Shown one piece after another: positions 52,213-64,000 of a stretch of 64,000 bases of DNA. The DNA is taken from assembly GCF_014805685.1 (NCBI RefSeq), contig NC_060884.1, forward strand, positions 15,169,356 through 15,233,355, given 5' to 3'. Positions within the stretch are counted from its first letter, which is position 1; every line of letters starts with the position of its first letter. Source of the DNA: Silurus meridionalis. Lineage: Eukaryota; Chordata; Actinopteri; Siluriformes; Siluridae. The notes beneath the pieces were generated by a model. It was not told the DNA's origin. It worked only from the letters and a program-made list of their open reading frames with translations, and did no database searches. A program made the translations under genes and the position numbers.

Positions 52213-52594
52213 CTGTATATAACAGAGGGGAACCATGGCATATCAATTTAAATTTTTAGACCTTCATAGAAAAAGGTTTTAAAACAATATCAGTGCAGAC
52301 AATAATTTCTACAGCATGAATGCACTATGATCATACACACATAAAGTAATACACAACCAGGAAGTAGTGAAAGAGAATGAAAGCAAAAAAAAAAAAAACA
52401 ATTTTATATTTATTTTACGATTTTTAAAATAAAAAATGCAAACAAAATATTTCACCGGTTGAGTCTTGTTTTTTTCCGTTCTTGTGTGATTTCAAAGAAA
52501 GTTTAGTTTAAACCTAAACATTTCTCCAACAAGCCTCAGTTCATCAATTCCCTGCTGAGGACTACATCATTCATGCAACATCTCAATTCATCTA

Positions 52595-53075
52595 CACTAA
52601 ATGGATAATATCATTAGGAAACCTGTCTTTTCCAGCCATATGTGGTTCTTCCCCAAGTTGTTACCACTAATTTGGACGCAGTTGAACATGTTGTCACTGG
52701 ATGTGGTGGCATTAACATTTCTAGCAATGCCCCTGTGCACAAAGCGAGCTCCATGAAGATATGGTTTACATGAGCTGGAGTGAAAGATCATAAATGGCCT
52801 ACTATAGAGCTCTGATCTCAACCCTAATGAACACCATTGCTATGAATTGGAACAGAGACTGCACCCCAGGCCTCCTCACCTAAATTACATCACTACCTCT
52901 CATTACTAACACCCTTGTGACTGAATGAACAGAAAATCTCCACAAAAATCTTGTGGAACATCTTCCCAGGAGAGTGAAGGTTATAATAACAGCAAAATGG
53001 GGACTAAATGTGGAATGGGATGTTCAAAAAGCACATATGACTCCACAAACTTTTGTCCAGTAAGAGTTCTTACAC
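52595..53075 (+). mobile_element. Tc1-derived non-autonomous copy (best plus-strand copy)
   Basis: The left part reads CCTGTCTTTTCCAGCCATATG and the right end CCACAAACTTTTGTCCA. The interior retains pieces that correspond to the C-terminal half of a Tc1 transposase, such as GCCCCTGTGCACAAAGCGAG (an APVHKA-like reading) and CTCAACCCTAATGAACACC (a LNPxEH-like reading). The coding remnant is broken. The same family recurs at least nine more times in this window. Confidence 0.75.
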
Positions 53076-54736
53076 TATGCACTAAAAGTATTAACTATTT
53101 TTGTGAACATAATGTACATATGTGAATGTGAAGTAAAATAATATGCAAGGACTGGGACGTTATGACACATCAACAGAAGAGGAAGCTGTTGCCTAGTTAT
53201 GTACACCACAAATGTAAACAAACTCCTCATTGCATTTCAGTTCTTTGTTCATAATACCTTATAATAAAAGGTTCATAACAGCTAATTTTTTTTATTATAT
53301 ATGAATTTACCATTTCCTTGATTTTTACTCATCTCTAAAATCCATTCCTCCTTCATGAGATGTTGTGATGTGAGAGTAATTTTAGTTAAAAATGTGTCCA
53401 CATTTTGAAAATCGACCAGAATTAGCAAACTATTTTATTGAATTCAAAAATTCTAGTCTTACTATTATACTATTTAAGACAGATTTTAGGGAAGTTGGAG
53501 TGTAGCACCAGACACTTTCATGCTCACCCTTACCAGGTCATGCTGATCACACATATTTGGACTGAATCACCTTCACTCTTCACTCTTAAACACACTCACA
53601 GTACGTTGTGAAGTATACACTCTAGGGCATTTTGTACAAGTCTACACCAAACCTTTGGATTTTTCCATTGTTTTTATTTGATCTTGTTTTGGTTTTCTTG
53701 TTTCTCACTGCTTTCTCTAATGCTATTTGCTATTCGCCTGACCCTCGGCTGTTTTTCGACACTGTTTGTGGGATTATATCTTTTTTACTACGTTTAATAA
53801 CATCATTGTGCACCTGCACTTGTGTCCTCAACAGACTCCTGGCTGCAGGTATTGATGAGGCGTGACAAGAAAATTTGTGGAGAAAGTATTTAAATGATTC
53901 AAGCGACAAGCCATGCTGCAAAATAGAAAGCTGCTCTGAAAATAGTAAATACATAAATGCTATGGGCTTCCTTTAAGTAAAGTAAGCTCTAATATGTGAA
54001 GATAGTTATGAGCAGTTATTTCTGGTTTCAGACTTAAGAGAGACACGTGAAAATGTAGACAAATATAATTTCTGTCAGTAAGAAAGTAAAACACAGTGAT
54101 CTTGGCAAACTTATTCATTTCCGTTCTGCTGAGATGAAATTTTAAATAAGTAAAGAGAAATATCAAGCGCTTCCTGGTAGTTTTGTTGATGAATGTCGTA
54201 CAGAATACAATGAGGCACATTTACATTCGGAAAATATTTGGTGACCGCAGCTGGAACTCCTGTGACCTTTTGGAAGTAGCCTGATGCAGTTAAAACAATC
54301 TTAATTGATCCACCATCAGTGATTGAGGCCTCTGGACTTTCAGCTCGCAGTGATCTCATCTGCGCGTTTTTTCTCTCCGATATATAAAACGTGCCAGCCA
54401 GCGTCAGTGGCTGCTAGGTCACGTAAACCCAATTTATGAACTTCTTTAACGGTGCCGGGTAGCAGCTGGAGAAGATGTGGTGCTGGCTTAATGCATGATG
54501 AAGACGATGGAGGCTGGCGCTGGAGAGCGATGACCAGTGTGTTATGATGAACACTGGGAATTTTTTTTTTTTACAGGGAAAAAAAAGGTGAAGTGCAAAA
54601 ACACTTCAGATGATACATCGGTTACAGCGTTTCTCGTGCTAGCCGTTAGCGCTACAGAGCACTTCCTTTTTCTCTTTGAAGTCTACGTTTATTTCGAGCC
54701 AATTCCTCTTCAGGACAAACTGCTAGCTCTTCTCTT

Positions 54737-54781
<45 letters not shown>

Positions 54782-56089
54782 CTGCTCTTCTCTGTGCTCT
54801 CTGCTTGCTCCATCACTAGCCCTACTTGGCAGCCGGAGCTCAAAGGAGCCGGCACGGCAATCAATAAAACCTTGTTCCACTAATTGCGAGATTATAATCT
54901 ATGCTGCTTCGTCTTCTGCGAGTCCAAAACAGCGAAGCCATTAGAGAATTATTCCTTCTGTGTACTGAGGAGAAGTATGCTAATGCTAATACTAATGCTA
55001 CTGCCGATTCTTTGCAGCGATAGCAAAAATCCAGGCTTAGTGGTACAGACGACGTGGATGGGATTGTCTTAAATATATTAAATTAGGTTCGAATTAGTCA
55101 TTGTATGGAAACTTGTAGAAGAACTAAGCATGTGTGAGAGGTCTGATTGAAATAAGCAGATTCAGATCTTTGAAAGTTTGATTGTATTATCGAGATTTAG
55201 GTTTAGTGGAGAGTTATCTGTGAGGAGAGTTTCTTCACAGGAATAATGCTAGTTTTGAGTTGAACCAGGTAAAAAAAAAACCTCCTAATATATATTTATC
55301 AGTTCTCTTGCCATAGCGCTCAGTCACAATTAATTCAGCTCTCTCTCTGTCTCTCTCGCTCTCTTTTTCTCCCGCTCACTCATTTGTTTGCGATCGATTG
55401 CCTCTTAGTGGGAGGTCAACCCCTCAGTGGTCTAGAGACTCTTTTTGTTCTTGCCACGCCGATCCTTTCTGACCTTGAACACACTGAGGGCTCGTTAGGG
55501 GCCAAGTGTTGTCTATCTCTCCGCTCCAATCAGACAAGGTCGGAGGTCGCTTGAGGACAGCCAGGGTCAAAGTGAGGACTCCGGGGAGTACTCGTGTACC
55601 TAAAGTGAGCTCTGAACAAGCACATGACAGACATGCGTGTGTACTGAATGTGTATTTAAGTCTGCACATCATGTGACCATTACATGAACGAGGAAATCGT
55701 TAGGAACACCTAAACCCAGATAAATTTCCTGACTTTTGACTAAATGTTGACTTTTGACGGGATCTGTGAATACGCTTTATCACCACTCGCATGTTTCGCA
55801 TAACAAAGATTTATAATAACTCGGAACGTAATCTCAAATAGGGAAATGAGCTGGAATAAGCCAGTGCCTCTCTTATTACACCGCATATAGAAGACAGCTA
55901 ATTATATTTTGGTATTATCTGGAGCATTTAGGAGAAAGTATGCACAAAACCATTGGCCATTTACATTCATGGTAAGATAAAGCATAGTTGTATTGAACAA
56001 ACTCACAGCCAGATCTGTTCATGTAGCATGTTTGATTGTTTAGCCCGTGCTGTCAAGAACACTATAAAGAGTGAGGTTTTGTGTGTTTT

Positions 56090-56093
<4 letters not shown>

Positions 56094-56141
<48 letters not shown>

Positions 56142-56280
56142 CAGGAACATTTGAGAGCTAAAAGAAAAATCAGTCTGAGCCTGGTCAAGTAGAGGAGAGA
56201 GGAAGACAGATGTCAAATATAAAAGGCCCTGAGTAAACAGTTAGAAACAAAGGGAGTGAGTGAGAAAAAAAAAAAGGAAT

Positions 56281-56361
<81 letters not shown>
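56094..56361 (+). repeat. (TG)n and (GA)n arrays
   Basis: TG 56094-56140 and GATA/GA 56280-56361. Confidence 0.96.
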
Positions 56362-57449
56362 TGATTAGAGTCTTTGTCTACCTCTATTTCTTTTTCTTGT
56401 CTACCTCTCTTTGGCCCCTGTCACTCCACCCCTCATGAGAGACAGCAGGATGTTTTAATAAAATGTCCCAACATTATTCATTTCATTTCAGACAATAGTG
56501 AATCACTGCACTGAGATATTCAGCCAATCATTTTTACCATTAACACACAAAATCCCAGCGCATACACCATTCAACATCCGAGTAAATACTCTTGTGTTTC
56601 ATGATCCCTTCCTTAGGTAGTATTTAATAGTAATAAAAAGGCGGTTGCACTTGAAACACTACCTGCCTTCAGGGATGGAGGTGTGACCAGGTGTGTACCC
56701 AGAAACACCGTGCCAATAACTAGTCATCATTCTTTTTTTAACAAGGGTCTGATTAAGTGTTTCACAGTAACGTTGCCAACGTAATTATTTAATCGGACGG
56801 CAAAACCTGCTCTGACGCAGCACTATAATGGGCACAGAATATCCGGAAAAGTGCTGATGTGCAATGACACAATGCTGCAGCTGCTCTCCTCACTGTGGCT
56901 ATGAAATGCTTTCAAATGTTAGGCCAATATTTATAGAGCAATCCAATCATATCTGTAACAAAAAAAAGAGAAAAAAAAAAGAAAAAAAAATGTTTCAGTT
57001 GATGGTCAGTTAGTGTAGAGGAAGTAAACATGACTGTGAACTGTGGGGGGAGGGGCGAAGTATGCAGGGCTTGTTATGCATTCTGTTTTAACAAAACACT
57101 TTCCGTCTTTGACTTTTTCAATAAAATCAGTAAAAACCCAAACTCGTTCTCTGGCTGAATTTAACATCTTGATATTTTAGAATAGAATACCTGCGATTAA
57201 AGAACTGGGCTATAATTGTGATTGGCTTCTTCTTCTCTGTTTATTCTGCTGTAAGATCCTTGACACTGCCTCCTAGTGGACGTGTTTATCTTACACATAT
57301 TGTTCAAATTAAAGTGCGTAATGTGCTACATCTTCATCATTTTGAGTAAATGAGACTGTTTGAAAACATAAATAAATCCGATTTTTCTTTTGTGATGTGT
57401 TAATGTCTCCACTGAAAACAAACTCAAAAACTAGTATTTTTGTATCTAT

Positions 57450-57930
57450 ATACACTATATGGGCAAAAGTCTGTGGAGTTGTATTTCCCATTCCTTTTAT
57501 AATAACCTCCACTCTTCTGGGATGATATTTCGCTAGATGTAGTGTGATTGTGGAGATTTGTTCTTATTCAGCTACAAGGGTGTTAGTAAAGCCAGGTACT
57601 GATGTAGGGTGAGGAGGCCTGGGGTGCAGTCAGCATTCAAGTTAATCCCAATATTGTTCAATGGGGTTGAGGTCAGAACTCTATAGCAGGCCACTCCATA
57701 TATCCCACTCCCACCCATGTAACCCATATCTTTATGGAGCTGGTTTTGTGGACAGAGCCATTGTAATAATGGAACAGGTTTGGGTTTCCTAGTTCAAGTG
57801 CAGGGAAAATGCATCCAAAGACATCTTATACGTTTGTGTGCCTCCAACTTTGTGGTGTCAGTTTGGAAAAAAGCTACATATGGCTGGAAAAGTCATGTGT
57901 CCCAATACTTTTTTTCCAAGTAATGTAAAT
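57450..57930 (-). mobile_element. Tc1-derived non-autonomous copy, minus orientation
   Basis: The left end carries CACTATATGGGCAAAAGT and the right end GGCTGGAAAAGTCATGTGTC followed by CCAATACTTT. The interior is the reverse complement of the 52.6-kb copy, for example GAGGAGGCCTGGGGTGCAGT. Both ends are present, so it is close to full length for this family. Confidence 0.75.
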
Positions 57931-58203
57931 TTAAGTTTTCAGTAGGTTTAAGAAGCACAGAAATAATAATTTTCATGCAACTCTAAGATCCCTGTTTTAC
58001 TGTGAGGGGGAATAATGACAGGTTACTACTTACCTATTAGCTGTCCAGTACTGTACCTGACACACTCTTAGGAATTACACACAATCACATTTTTACAAAT
58101 AGAGCAAAATACACACGTTTGGAAATGTACCCATAATGCACGGCTCCAAAGAAGTAATACATTTATAAATTTGATTTTTTTTTTTTAATATGAATATCAC
58201 ATA

Positions 58204-58204
<1 letters not shown>

Positions 58205-58271
<67 letters not shown>
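58205..58271 (+). repeat. (TA)n array
   Basis: 67-bp uninterrupted TA array, 430 bp past the exon 2 donor. Confidence 0.97.
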
Positions 58272-58274
<3 letters not shown>

Positions 58275-58489
58275 TAATCCTGGATTATGATTTTAGAGAA
58301 ATGGTGCTGATAAGGTTGAGCCAAGTGACATATCTTATGATGGAGTGATGAGACCGGATAAGAGGAGTGAGGGATTGCTCTCTCTGTTTATCTGCTTCTG
58401 TTTGCTTAATAGGGAGAAGGCACAGAAACCCAATCAGCAAATCCCCAAACACAAACACTACCATATGGCCTACGACATGTTCCTCGCAG

Positions 58490-58490
<1 letters not shown>

Positions 58491-58533
<43 letters not shown>
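58491..58533 (+). repeat. (TG)n array near exon 2
   Basis: 43-bp array, 165 bp downstream (transcript sense) of the exon 2 donor. Confidence 0.97.
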
Positions 58534-58541
<8 letters not shown>

Positions 58542-58698
58542 TTGCCCTTGTCACCGTCAGAATAGATTCATCGATTCTTTAGAAAATCAGTTCCAAATCA
58601 TTCATCACGACACAAATTCAAGTGCATGGTCTATACATTGTGTGATGTGTCATACTATACAATATGAGATGATGATTAGGACAGGAAGTGACTCTTAC

Positions 58699-58758
58699 CT
58701 GACTTGGGGAAAGGAACTCTTGGTTATTCTCATTCATGTACATGTTTTCACCATCAAA
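58699..58758 (-). CDS. tox2: tox2 exon 2, 60-nt coding exon
   Basis: This short exon encodes 20 residues, FDGENMYMNE followed by NNQEFLSPSQ. It is preceded on the minus strand by a pyrimidine-rich tract ending in TTTCACAG and followed by the donor GTAAGAG. Both ends are phase 0. The family carries an equivalent segment (FDGD..., ending in a Ser-Gln before the EDYEIPP exon), and the downstream join SPSQ-QNYSGQ resembles human TSQ-TYNGQ. It is the first recognisable coding exon in the window. The exon that should precede it, carrying the initiator, is not visible upstream. Intronic (GA)n lies just before the acceptor, where it forms a CU-rich polypyrimidine tract in the transcript, and a (TG)n array lies about 165 bp past the donor. 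It is too short to be noticed by open-frame length alone. Confidence 0.9.
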
Positions 58759-58919
58759 CTGTGAAATGAGAGAGAGAGAAAGAGAGAAAGTGAGTTCATG
58801 TTTCCTCCCAAAATTAAACCTAATAGGAAAGAAAACTGCCTTACAAGAAAGGAAAAACTAAAAATCATAAACATGAGACAGATATAAAACACACACATAT
58901 ACACACAAAGAAAGACAAT

Positions 58920-58923
<4 letters not shown>

Positions 58924-58982
<59 letters not shown>

Positions 58983-59055
58983 TGACTTTCTAAGTTCATT
59001 AATTACAGTTTATTAGCTGAGGGGTAATTAGGCCAGTCAGGGGTGTGGAAGCACA

Positions 59056-59091
<36 letters not shown>

Positions 59092-59166
59092 GTACGACAA
59101 GGACAAAAGTGTCACAGGGGGTGTCAAGAACTTGGAAGAGTTAATTACACTAGCAGGTCTTACTGT

Positions 59167-59217
<51 letters not shown>

Positions 59218-59332
59218 TATGTCACACAAACACACATGCAAAAAATCTTAAAATGCAGAACGGCCTTCTGCACTACTACCAGTTCCCACATCAACCTCTG
59301 ACTCCGTCTGTCTACTGTTCCGCCCCACCCCC

Positions 59333-59385
<53 letters not shown>

Positions 59386-59390
59386 ACACA
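58924..59390 (+). repeat. (GA)n, (TG)n, (CA)n, (CA)n cluster
   Basis: GA 58924-58979, TG 59057-59093, CA 59170-59213 and CA 59334-59390. The TG and first CA arrays are an inverted pair about 76 bp apart. Confidence 0.96.
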
Positions 59391-59465
59391 CTACACACCC
59401 CAGTGTATGTCTGTGTGTGTTCTCCAGCAGTAAGGTCTTTCACTGTTTGTGAATGAGGCTTACTG

Positions 59466-60150
59466 TTGGCTCCAGAATTCTTGGTATCTTTGGTAAAGTG
59501 GTAAAAAATTTAATGTATATGGCTAATCATGTTTAATCTCACACACAAAGAAATTAAACCTTGAAATTAAGTAACTGTACTACGCACATTCCACATTTAG
59601 CATTTTGTGTAACCTCCTTCTGCCGAAATCACGCTACTGAATCTTCTCCTATAATGTTTAATGAGATTAGAGAACACAGAGCAGGGAAATCCGAGATCAC
59701 TGCGTAATAGGGAATCTCTCCAGATCTTCAGCTCAGCGCACAGGTTTTCAACAGTCCGGGATGGCTTTGTCCAAAGCCTGATTTTTTGTTTTTGCGTTGC
59801 TCTGGATATATGTTCAATATCACCACACAACTAGGAGATCCGATCATGACTTCCTGGCAGCTTTCCGTTGAAAAATCTCCTGGTACGTCATAATGACATG
59901 TATATCCTGACAAGTTTCCCAAAGGTTCGGATGACGAAAAAAAAAGATGCCTCACAACATAAATATAACCCCCACCAGTGTGGATTAACTTCTTTTCACT
60001 ATCACCATCCAAACCAAAAATGTTTGTATGACCACAGTAACTCTTTAACCAAACTTCTAATTGTCCATAAAGCTACATTACAACACTTTTCTACCAATCA
60101 GGCTCCGTCCCAGCTCCCAGCTTTAATTACTGACAGGTGAACATTTATCG
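59466..60150 (+). mobile_element. DNA-transposon relic (TGGCTCCAGAATT family)
   Basis: The left end TTGGCTCCAGAATTCTTGGT, and interior motifs GTGTAACCTCCTTCTGCC, TCTTCTCCTATAATG and GGAATCTCTCCAGATCTTC, match a repeat common in fish genomes that I recall as Tc1/mariner-like. The right end is not clear. A second fragment with GAATTATTGGCACCCA starts at 32866, and a possible third motif is at 34566. Confidence 0.5.
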
Positions 60151-60661
60151 ATACGTGATGCATTTTATAGCCTGATTTGTGTCACTTCATTTGTATACTC
60201 TCTAATCTTTTGCCTGGTGAAGTAATTGAAAGGGAATAAGCAAATTGAAACCGCAGTGAAACAGGAAGTTATGAATAGGAGCCCTTAAAAGTTTCTAAAC
60301 TTTCCTCCAAACGTAAAAAAAAAAACCATATTTCACATCCAGTTTGTTTCCTAAGAATTTATAGGGGCTTAAATAACTGGTTTTGTTCCAAATATTTTCA
60401 ATATGGGTTTATTTATTATTTGGAATTAAAGTCAGATTTTCCGTGTACCCCAGGCAATATTTTTCATCAACCCGTCTCTTTTTGACCAATCTTTACCCTG
60501 GAGCTGAGTGTGTATATAAAGCCTGTCTCATTTAACCACACAAACATGATTCTCTGAGAGTGATATATTAAGCATAGAGGCTATGGAAACTTTGCAAACT
60601 TGATTTAGAACATCGTTAGTATGAATAGTATGAAAAAAATAATAATAATACAACAACTATG

Positions 60662-60663
<2 letters not shown>

Positions 60664-60712
<49 letters not shown>
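60664..60712 (+). repeat. (TG)n array
   Basis: 49-bp array. Further short tracts are at 60990-61022 (CA), 61466-61491 (CA) and 61661-61678 (GT). Confidence 0.96.
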
Positions 60713-60715
<3 letters not shown>

Positions 60716-60988
60716 ATGCATGTGTGGGCATAAGATGAGACTCCAGCTGCCACGGTAGAGTCTTTTACTCATGCAGTAACTCTCTGTCTGACACACAGCA
60801 GCACCGTGGCCAGTGTGTATCTGTCTGTGTGTGTCTGTGAGTGAGTCTGTGAGTGTGTGCGAGTGTGTTAACTCTCAGTGACTGTGACAGTCTGGTTTCA
60901 TGAGGCGGCTCAAAAACACTCTGTGCCGTGACACTGAGAGCAACACTGTCAACAAGATGGCTACCCCACACTCCCTACTCGAAGTTGT

Positions 60989-61024
<36 letters not shown>

Positions 61025-61689
61025 CAAACAAAGAGCTATATAAAATGTGGTATGTAAGAGTGTGGATGTGGTTGTGCTAGTTTAAATTTAGTGTTCAAAA
61101 TTAGAGCAACCCCCACTCCATCTCTCTCTCTTTCACTCTCCCTCCCTCTGTAAGGATTTGACACCTCACTGTGCGTTTGTGCTATGCCTAATGATGTGCC
61201 AATCAAACAACTGATAGAGAGGCAGCCAGCCAAGATCTATCTAGCCTCTGCATGTGTGTGTGTCTGCTTGTTGCATTTTGTTAATGGTTAAAAGGAAGAA
61301 TGATAGCTTGGTAATACCACAGGTGTACTTAGGCAAAACAGTTCAAACTCACACCCTCACACACACACACCTAAACAACTCCTATAACTAATAGAAAAAT
61401 TATTTTTTCTAATAAAAGCTTTTCTCGGGTAAATGTCTCCACAATGTCAAAATTGTCATTTGTTTACACACACACACACACACACACACACATGCGTACG
61501 TCTCTACTGGGAAGAAGGATCATTGTTTCTTTATGGATTAAAGCCTGAACAAATGAGCCAGAACAGCTGAACTGCCTCCCTAATTAACATGCAAATGTAT
61601 CCAAACGGAGACACCCGCAGACACCTACACAAATTACACTCTCTTCCACAGTCAGCTTGCGTGTGTGTGTGTGTGTGTTTGTGTGTGAG

Positions 61690-62120
61690 GAGCGTGAGCG
61701 CGCATGCGCGTACGCCCAAGCAATCAAGTCAACCGCTGGAGAAGCGTTCGCCATCGTCTGCTGGTCTTAATTAGTCCTCAGTGTTTGGATATGACACTCA
61801 TGGCGTCTCATTCATCGCTCTGTTTCCCCGATTCTGCTCGCGCGCCGAGTGAGAGGGGAGCCAAAACAAAGCCGCAAGTTAACTAGGTTTATAAAGTGAG
61901 AAGAGATTTCAAGGGGCGAGATTCGGAAATCTAATTTCAGGAACAAGTGATTACACGAAAGTGCTGACATGAGAGCTACCGCAGGGCATCGCTCTGCCGC
62001 CGACGCCGGGACGCACGAGACACGGCGCGCAACGCGACTCTACCCGATAATAAATAATCGAAAAAAAAACATGATGTAAACTTGCCGGTTCAAGAGGCTG
62101 CGTCGGAAACGCGGCGCCCC
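61690..62120. promoter_or_regulatory. CpG-dense block upstream of exon 2
   Basis: By eye about 40 CpG dinucleotides occur in 430 bp, against only scattered CpGs in neighbouring introns. It is unique sequence apart from a GT tract at its left edge. It contains CGCGCATGCGCG (61699-61710), a full match to the NRF1 site. CpG islands commonly mark promoters, and TOX2 has alternative first exons in mammals, so this could be an internal promoter about 3 kb before exon 2. No first exon with a suitable phase-0 donor was recognised here. Confidence 0.5.
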
Positions 62121-62289
62121 TTAAGCTAATCATAAATAGTGGGAATGTTAATAATGACTGGCAGATATGAAGTGCGATCCTATTTACCGTTTCCTGAGCG
62201 ACACCATGCCGCCTTGCACCCAGTCTCACCCGGCTGTCCCCACATGGCTTAATGACACATGTAACAATCTGTTCCATCAACGCCATTTT

Positions 62290-62715
62290 CTGCTTTATAC
62301 ACTGTATCTATATACTGTTCCACATTTAGTTTGGGAAAATGTTTTGAATTGTGCTTATGGAGATTTTTCCTAAATTAAGTACTGATGTAGGTTGAGGAGG
62401 CCTGGGGTGCAGTCAGCATTCCAATTAATTCCAAAAGTGTTTAAAAGGGATGAGGTCAGAGCTCTTTTGCAGGTCATTCAAGATCTTCCACTCCAACTCA
62501 TGTAAACCACATCTTCATGGTGCTCGCGTTGTGCATAGTCATACAGGAACACGCGTTGGTCTCGTAGTTCAAGTGAAGGGAATATTTAATGCAACCACTT
62601 CTGCAGACATCTTATACAATTGTGTGCCTCTGATTTTAAGGTAACAGTTAGAAGAAGAACCGCATATGGTTGGAAAAGTCAAGTGTCCCAATACTTTGGT
62701 CCATATAATGTATTT
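62290..62715 (-). mobile_element. Tc1-derived non-autonomous copy, minus orientation
   Basis: It shares GAGGAGGCCTGGGGTGCAGT and the right terminus GGAAAAGTCAAGTGTCCCAA with the 57.5-kb copy. The left end is degraded. Confidence 0.7.
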
Positions 62716-63239
62716 ACCCACCCAAAGCTGTAAGGAAATCTATATATCTGGGATTAAAGTAAAATTGAGTAAAATAACACTGTGCTGTGTGTGTTTCCAA
62801 AAGCTTTGTCAGCTGTAACCATTAGATTAGACCTGCATACATTAGATCATAAGGACAATAAACCATTTTATATAAGTACATGCACAACCCAGCCAGAAGA
62901 GAGAGATAGACAGAGATAAAGAGAGAGAGAGAGATAGAAAGAAAGAATGAGGCACTTCAGACAGAATGGTTCTCTTTCCTATATGACGAGAAGCTTAGAG
63001 CATCAAGAGCATCAATCCCTTTGAGGAGTTGATGGAAAGTGCATTTCTTTTCTATATACATGTGTGCATGCATGTATGTGTGTGAGTGTGTGTGTACGTG
63101 TGTGTACTTTTCATCCATTTCATTCCTTGCAGATTTGTAACTTAATGGCTTCCCTGCATGAGCACCTTGTACAACTTCTCATTATTGTCTGCTGTATTTT
63201 CTATTACCTATATGACTTTTCTTTTTGTCACACCATTAA

Positions 63240-63610
63240 ATCCCTGCAGGGGGAAAAGTGTAGATGTCTATCGCGCTCATACCTCGCGTAATGCTCATAA
63301 ACACAATGCGAAAACTTCCGCCTGATGATAATGTCATATTAAACGGCATACTATCGTTCGATGAGCTGAGATTCCTCAGCTGGAGAAACACCACAGGCCG
63401 AAAAGCAAAGCCAGGCGGACTGTGAGCACGGGTTTGATTAACTCCGAAAGAGGTGAACGTAATCAAATGTAGCTCTGTAGGAGGAAATGTGTCGCGGTAG
63501 GAGTTCACACCGAGCCGGAGCTCGTTGGCCGTAATGGGTTTATATTAGTTTCCATTCCAGCAGGCATGCGTAGCTTTTCATTTTCAAATGTTTAAACGAA
63601 CTTGCCATGA
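63240..63610. promoter_or_regulatory. candidate regulatory block (intron 1)
   Basis: About 370 bp of unique sequence with some 20 CpGs, no simple repeat and no transposon similarity, unlike its surroundings. The minus-strand open frame across it shows no recognisable family. Confidence 0.3.
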
Positions 63611-64000
63611 TACGTGTTTATAAAAAAAAAAAAACGAAGGAATGCTAAACACACACACAAAAGTGTGACCTATGCTTTTAGGCTCCTGCTGGGTTTTTCA
63701 CCAGGGTTTTTTAAATGCAGCTTTCAATATTTCTACTGCAAACTTTGCTCTCTGGAACATCATTTGCACGATACAGGCTCCCCTTGTCCTCTTCCCTTTT
63801 GTCTCCTACTTTCTTAATTCTCATCCTTTTTTTCCTTTTCTCTCTCTCCATGTTGCTGTCGCTGCACACTGCACGCTGCGCAGAGATTTTCTATTACCAC
63901 TCTAATTGCACATTCCGTAGTGACAAGAGCTCATTAGGTCTTAATTACACATGTGTTATTTAGTACAAACATCTCCATTCGGGCTCCTTTTTACGTGGTA

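Larger units (their letters stand above)
58759..64000 (-). other. tox2 intron 1 (3' part), exon 1 not found
   Basis: No exon carrying the family's start peptide with a phase-0 donor was seen upstream of exon 2, so the main start probably lies past 64000. This stretch holds (GA)n, (TG)n and (CA)n tracts, a Tc1/mariner-like relic at 59466-60150, a CpG-dense block at 61690-62120, a reverse-oriented Tc1-family copy at 62290-62715 and a CpG-bearing unique block at 63240-63610. Confidence 0.6.

Noticed and set aside
54111..54359. Minus-strand 82-codon frame starting MRSLRAESPEAS
   Set aside because: It looks protein-like in composition but has no recognisable family and no clear splice context, and lies in a unique intronic block. 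It is reported only as a region to test.
61951..62286. Minus-strand frame across the CpG-dense block as an alternative tox2 first exon
   Set aside because: No GT donor in phase 0 that would join to FDGEN of exon 2 was found, so it is not called as coding.

Overview
This window is a piece of a vertebrate genome, most likely a teleost fish. It has long introns with GT-AG splice sites, very dense (CA)n, (GA)n, (TA)n and (GATA)n microsatellites, and fish-type Tc1/mariner and hAT transposon remnants. It shows no bacterial operon, CRISPR array or prophage. An otophysan fish such as a catfish would fit the repeat content, but that is a weak inference.

One protein-coding gene is readable, on the minus strand: tox2, which encodes an HMG-box nuclear factor of the TOX family. 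Eight coding exons, in transcript order, lie at 58758-58699, 40704-40444, 25286-25056, 20326-20096, 14678-14598, 12481-12092, 11559-11423 and 9776-9734. Together they give 1434 coding nt, or 477 residues plus a stop. The first coding exon, which should carry the family's initiator peptide, was not found and probably lies beyond 64000. Two exons are too short to stand out as open frames: the 60-nt exon at 58.7 kb and the 43-nt terminal exon at 9.75 kb. Both were placed from family motifs (FDG...MYM and RDKxLYLT-stop) together with matching splice phases.

Layout by coordinate: 1-7810 is repeat-rich flanking sequence with no recognised gene. 7811-9733 is the probable 3' UTR. 9734-58758 is tox2 from the stop codon back to exon 2. 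58759-64000 is the 3' part of intron 1, with a CpG-dense block at 61.69-62.12 kb that could be an internal or alternative promoter. The introns hold an inactive Tc1 transposon with a broken transposase (20.6-21.8 kb), at least ten pieces of a second Tc1-derived non-autonomous family in both orientations, relics of a third Tc1/mariner-like family, three hAT-like elements (two with imperfect 8-bp target duplications), SINE-like fragments, and more than fifty microsatellite tracts. Several unique, repeat-free intronic blocks have an enhancer-like look.

I found no convincing new biological system. The most notable points are the splice donor of the penultimate exon, which is the first repeat unit of a (GT)n microsatellite; the run of phase-0, frame-neutral exons across the HMG box; the CpG/NRF1 block upstream of exon 2; a palindromic RFX-type X-box in intron 3; and microsatellites paired as inverted repeats.
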